A DNA stretch of 64,000 bases from an uncultured Lachnospiraceae bacterium (GTDB taxonomy: Bacteria > Bacillota > Clostridia > Lachnospirales > Lachnospiraceae), in NCBI GenBank assembly GCA_902781655.1, contig CACZJZ010000005.1, positions 1-64,000 on the forward strand. Direction: 5' to 3'. Of the stretch, positions 60,954 to 64,000 are shown piece after piece. How positions within the stretch are numbered: position 1 is the stretch's first letter; every line of letters starts with the position of its first letter. Made by a program: the position numbers and the translations under genes. A model generated the notes under the pieces. The model was given only the letters and a program-made list of their open reading frames with translations, made no database searches and was not told the origin of the DNA.

Positions 60954-62812
60954 TCAGCGACGCCTTCCATCAGTCCACCGGTCGTGGCATCCGAACCGCC
61001 CGCCGGGCTGCTGTTGTCGATCAGAAGGTCTCCCTCCTTCAGATCGCCTCCGACAATGGCAGTGTACATATCCCCCTGCGCGCCTATCTCCACCGCGATC
61101 TGCTCCGTCTGCGTGAGATCCGATCCGTCTCCCATCACGCGGGTGACAAAATATCCGCCATTCCCGTCGCTCAGAATGCAGGTCTTCGGCACCGCCAGGC
61201 AGTTTTTATTCTCCTTCAATATAAAATTCAGCTTCGTATTCATGCCAATGCGGAGTCTCGGATTTGCGCCCAGATCCACATCCACCTCATAATAAGCCTT
61301 CTTGCTCTTGCCGGTCGTTCCCGTTGTAGACGAAGTGGACGATGTCGTGCCGGAAGACTGGGAAGGATCGGTACTGGTGCCCGTCGTCGCTGTCGTCGTC
61401 GATTTTGCCGTGGCCGGATCCTTTGTCGGGACTGGCGCCGTATAGCAGACCGTTCCCTCAACCGGATCAGCGCCCGTCGCATCCGTCAGTGCCTGTACTT
61501 TCATGCCCTCCACGACATCGGCGATGCTGGACTCATCGATCTGCGCCACCACCTTCATGGCGCTGAGATCATCGATCGTCACCGCGGCAGTGCCGGTGTA
61601 GGTCTGTCCGGGGAGGACATTCACCTCCGTGACCGTTCCGTCAATAGAGGCCGTCACTTCGCGGTTTTCCAGCGCCTTCTCTGCGTTGCTGATGGACTGC
61701 CTCGCGTCGAGCGTATTCACCTGATTCGTTACCCGCTGGCTCGCGACCTTGTCCGCTGCCGCCTGTCCGGTCTCATACTGCGTCACTGCCTCGTCCGCGG
61801 CGGACTCAAGCTGCGTGTCCTGCGCGCGCTCCGCTGTCAGCGAGGACTCATAAGCAGTTTTGGCTTTGGTATAATCATCCGTCGCCTTTGTCAGCGCTTT
61901 CTCCGCATTGTTGTAGGCGGATTCTGCCCCCGTTGCCGCGGAAGCCGCAACCGCGGCGTCGTAAGCCGCCTGCGCGGCTGCCTGGGCAGCCTGATTTCTA
62001 TCAGCCTGATTATCGTACGTCTCCGTTCCATTCTTATCGACCTGGAGTGACCCTGAACTGTTCACCAGCTCCGATTGCGCAGCCTTTTCAGCGGACGTAT
62101 TTTGCGCGGCCTGCGCCGCAGCCTGCTTGCTCTGATAAGCCGCGAGAGCGTCATCCCTCGTCTTCTGCGCAGCGTTCATTTTCTGCTGGGCTTCCTGCAT
62201 TCTCGCCTTGAGATCCGCCACATTCTGTGCGTCCTCGTCCGGCTCCTGAATCGCGTTGTTGTAGTCCTCCTGTGCATTTTCATTCAACCGCGTCTGCTTG
62301 CGGTAAGAATTGCCTGTCGTGATCGCCGCCTCATTGTACTGCCTGGCCGCGGTATTTGCGTCAATGCTGTTCTGCTGCTCCTGCAGCGCGAGCTTCTGCT
62401 GGTTGAGTTCCAGCTCATTCTCCGTCTTGGTCATGTCAATCGTGAACAGCACATCCCCCGCCTTCACCTGATCGCCGACCTTGACATTGACCTGATCCAC
62501 CACATAGCCGGTTGCATCCCCTCCGTCGGTAGAATGCGCATTCTGCACCTGCCTGTCATTGCTCGTGACCGTGCCCGTCGTGCTCAGCACCTGCTGCACA
62601 TCCATCACCTGAGCAGTCGCTGTCATCGGCTGATACCCGGCGTCCTCCACCTGAGGATGAAGCCGGTCCCGGATCCACCTGCCCGGATAGACATTCAACG
62701 CGTAAGTAGCGCCGGTCACCCCTGCTGCCGCAATCACAACCCCCAGCACAACCTTCAGCTTCCTGTGACCCTTTTTCTTCTGAATACCCTTCTTCGTGGA
62801 ATATGACACCAT
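60950..62812 (-). CDS. MacA/HlyD-type membrane fusion adaptor
   Basis: About 620 residues. One N-terminal membrane helix (LKVVLGVVIAAAGVTGATYA), a lipoyl/beta-barrel region (VVDQVNVKVGDQVKAGDVLF), a very long Ala/Gln/Asp-rich coiled-coil hairpin (about 150-400), then the second lipoyl half (NREVTASIDGTVTEVNVLPG) and membrane-proximal domains, with a Ser/Thr linker (TTATTGTSTDPSQSSGTTSS). It links the exporter to the cell envelope. The start is uncertain: ATG 62812 (MVSYSTKKG) is chosen; 62824 and 62890 are in frame. First gene of the operon, under the promoter/operator at 62942-62997. Confidence 0.9.
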   Translation of the reverse strand: MVSYSTKKGIQKKKGHRKLKVVLGVVIAAAGVTGATYALNVYPGRWIRDRLHPQVEDAGYQPMTATAQVMDVQQVLSTTGTVTSNDRQVQNAHSTDGGDATGYVVDQVNVKVGDQVKAGDVLFTIDMTKTENELELNQQKLALQEQQNSIDANTAARQYNEAAITTGNSYRKQTRLNENAQEDYNNAIQEPDEDAQNVADLKARMQEAQQKMNAAQKTRDDALAAYQSKQAAAQAAQNTSAEKAAQSELVNSSGSLQVDKNGTETYDNQADRNQAAQAAAQAAYDAAVAASAATGAESAYNNAEKALTKATDDYTKAKTAYESSLTAERAQDTQLESAADEAVTQYETGQAAADKVASQRVTNQVNTLDARQSISNAEKALENREVTASIDGTVTEVNVLPGQTYTGTAAVTIDDLSAMKVVAQIDESSIADVVEGMKVQALTDATGADPVEGTVCYTAPVPTKDPATAKSTTTATTGTSTDPSQSSGTTSSTSSTTGTTGKSKKAYYEVDVDLGANPRLRIGMNTKLNFILKENKNCLAVPKTCILSDGNGGYFVTRVMGDGSDLTQTEQIAVEIGAQGDMYTAIVGGDLKEGDLLIDNSSPAGGSDATTGGLMEGVAE

Positions 62813-62941
62813 CGTTCTTCCCATCTCCCCCGCTGTATGCACACCTCTCTGAAACAGAGAGCCACTCTTCTGCCATTTTACCATATCCACCCGCTTTTCC
62901 TCACCTGGTCAGAAAACAGACAGAAAACAGGCAGATTTCCC

Positions 62942-62968
62942 AACTGTATTAGTTCGGTTAATACAGTT
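62942..62968. promoter_or_regulatory. GntR/YtrA-like operator of the MacAB operon
   Basis: AACTGTATTA and TAATACAGTT form a 10-bp dyad around 7 bases. The half site TGTATTA...TAATACA resembles operators of YtrA-subfamily GntR regulators, which control ABC export genes in Firmicutes. It begins directly after the -10 and covers the start point. Confidence 0.6.
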
Positions 62969-62997
62969 ATCATACGCACCTTTCCCGCCTCCGTCAA
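62969..62997 (-). promoter_or_regulatory. Promoter of the MacAB-type operon
   Basis: TTGACG (62992-62997) and TATGAT (62969-62974) on the minus strand are spaced 17 bp, directly upstream of the operator dyad. Confidence 0.7.
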
Positions 62998-63014
62998 TCG
63001 GTCCGCGCAAAATT

Positions 63015-63047
63015 TTGTCCCTGACAAGTTTGGCTTGTTTGGGACAA
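63015..63047. repeat. Palindromic repeat, copy D
   Basis: A single complete 33-bp unit with TTGTCCC and GGGACAA ends, differing from the unit at 8279-8311 at two positions. It lies between the export operon promoter and the protease gene. A smaller TTGTCC/GGACAA dyad follows at 63098-63111. Confidence 0.8.
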
Positions 63048-63194
63048 TTTTTCGTCATCGTTCCGTTGTAATTCGGTGCAAATCATGACAGAATAAGTTG
63101 TCCTCGGACAAACATATATTCGACAGGTAATCGCATATGCCGGATTCGGCAGATTTCACGCATATGTGGTTTTCCCAGATGGGAGATACAGACG

Positions 63195-64000
63195 ATGAAG
63201 CGATTTGTGAAGAGAATTTCAGAAAAGTGCCCGGTCTCACGCCGCACGGCGATCCAGCGACTGACCGCCATACTGACGGCGCTGCTGCTCGCTGCGGCGC
63301 CTGTCATGCCGGCGAATGCGGCGCACGCGCTGCCGGACGCTGATTTTACCAATTATCCGGATACCATCCTGTTCTACTCGCCCTCTGTCACTTCGGACGA
63401 GCTCTACAACAATGGTGTCAATTATCTGCTTGTGCCAGACAATGTCAGGCAGCGTCTGATTTCCGACGGCGTGCGGATTTACCTCATCGCCTATCAGGAT
63501 GAGGTTCTGTCCTCCTCGCGGGTGTCCGATTACGGCGATTCCCGGATCGGCGTCGCCGCCCTCACCACACACCCGACATTCCGGAAATATGTTTATACCA
63601 GAACCGGTAAGCTCGCCTATGTGGAGCGCGTATCAAACGGCATGATCGAAATCCAGACGAACGTGAGCACTGACACGGTCATCGACGCGCACCGTCTGGT
63701 TCACGAAATCGGCCACTATGTCGATACAGCCGCCGGCGCCGCGACCGCCACGTATTTTGCCATCTCCAGCGGGGCGCAGTTCCAGAATTATTATAAGCAG
63801 TTCGGCAGCAGTGTGGTCGCCTATTCGTCGTACAGGGCGGTCCCCGCCCTCTACAATGCGGAGGAGTGCTGGGCTGACTGCTTCAAGCTCGCCTACACGG
63901 AGCCCGACACACTGAAAGCTATCTCGCCGGCCCTTTACCAGTTTGTGGTCAGTCAGGTGAATGCCCTGCCGGCAGCGGAGCCTTCCATGAAGAGCAGCAA
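63195..64000 (+). CDS. Secreted zinc metalloprotease, anthrax lethal factor/M34-like (partial)
   Basis: The gene runs off the right edge; 268 codons are present. The start ATG 63195 has GGGAG 9 nt upstream. A signal peptide (hydrophobic AILTALLLAAAPVMPANA, about residues 25-42, after a long basic N-terminus) predicts secretion. The zinc motif HEIGH is at 170-174 (RLVHEIGHYVDTAAG), and NAEECWADCFKLAY (E223/E224) lies about 50 residues further, the position of the third ligand. Both motifs and the sequence between them follow the catalytic domain of anthrax lethal factor (HEFGH ... NEAEFFAEAF) and related M34/Pro-Pro endopeptidases. The substrate is unknown. Confidence 0.82.
   Translation, partial: MKRFVKRISEKCPVSRRTAIQRLTAILTALLLAAAPVMPANAAHALPDADFTNYPDTILFYSPSVTSDELYNNGVNYLLVPDNVRQRLISDGVRIYLIAYQDEVLSSSRVSDYGDSRIGVAALTTHPTFRKYVYTRTGKLAYVERVSNGMIEIQTNVSTDTVIDAHRLVHEIGHYVDTAAGAATATYFAISSGAQFQNYYKQFGSSVVAYSSYRAVPALYNAEECWADCFKLAYTEPDTLKAISPALYQFVVSQVNALPAAEPSMKSS

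Overview
The window looks like chromosomal DNA of a GC-rich member of the Clostridia, most likely Lachnospiraceae. The evidence is the standard Firmicute housekeeping gene orders, strong GGAGG ribosome binding sites, and families common in that group (GGGtGRT protein, DUF1836, DUF4430, the LplB/YtcP/LipO transporter type, and a cobalamin riboswitch on a DUF4430 gene). Family-level placement is inference. No rRNA, tRNA or CRISPR array was recognised. Almost all genes lie on the minus strand; the plus-strand exceptions are the unknown gene at 116, thrH, the Fe-S scaffold/GGGtGRT pair and the truncated protease gene at the right edge.

Left edge (1 to about 3.7 kb): a visibly AT-rich accessory patch with four 23-bp spaced repeats, an unknown ORF, a GNAT acetyltransferase-methyltransferase fusion behind a promoter, a 35-codon leader ORF and a terminator-like hairpin, then a GrpB-family gene and an isochorismatase-family gene. 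The composition change falls inside rlmD, close to where its extra C-terminal domain begins.

3.7-18 kb: rlmD, a small acidic membrane protein, pcrA, an SPFH/zinc-ribbon protein, a DUF1836 regulator and recN. A branched-chain amino acid transporter operon (livJHMGF plus a cytidylate kinase-like gene) lies between recN and argR. 18-26.5 kb: the conserved block asp23-nusB-xseA-xseB-ispA-dxs-tlyA-nadK-argR, joining transcription, DNA repair, isoprenoid precursor synthesis and NADP supply; argR carries two well-placed ARG boxes.

26.5-31 kb: thrH, mgtE and prfC. 31-43.5 kb: the classic translation operon rimP-nusA-ylxR-ylxQ-infB-rbfA-nrnA-truB-ribF-rpsO-pnp, with internal hairpins. NusA has a tandem-repeat acidic tail and IF2 a long Gly/Arg-rich N-terminal region.

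43.5-64 kb: an orphan Hpt protein; a B12-riboswitch-controlled DUF4430/ECF S-component pair; a divergently transcribed NifU-like scaffold with a GGGtGRT protein; a GGDEF-GGDEF-EAL protein; a carbohydrate-type ABC importer (LplB, YtcP, LipO); a MATE exporter; a GH42-like TIM-barrel protein; a MacAB-type export operon whose promoter overlaps a GntR/YtrA-like operator; and the start of a secreted zinc protease resembling the anthrax lethal factor catalytic domain. A palindromic repeat (ends TTGTCCC/GGGACAA) recurs intergenically at about 8.3, 12.1, 18.55 and 63.0 kb.
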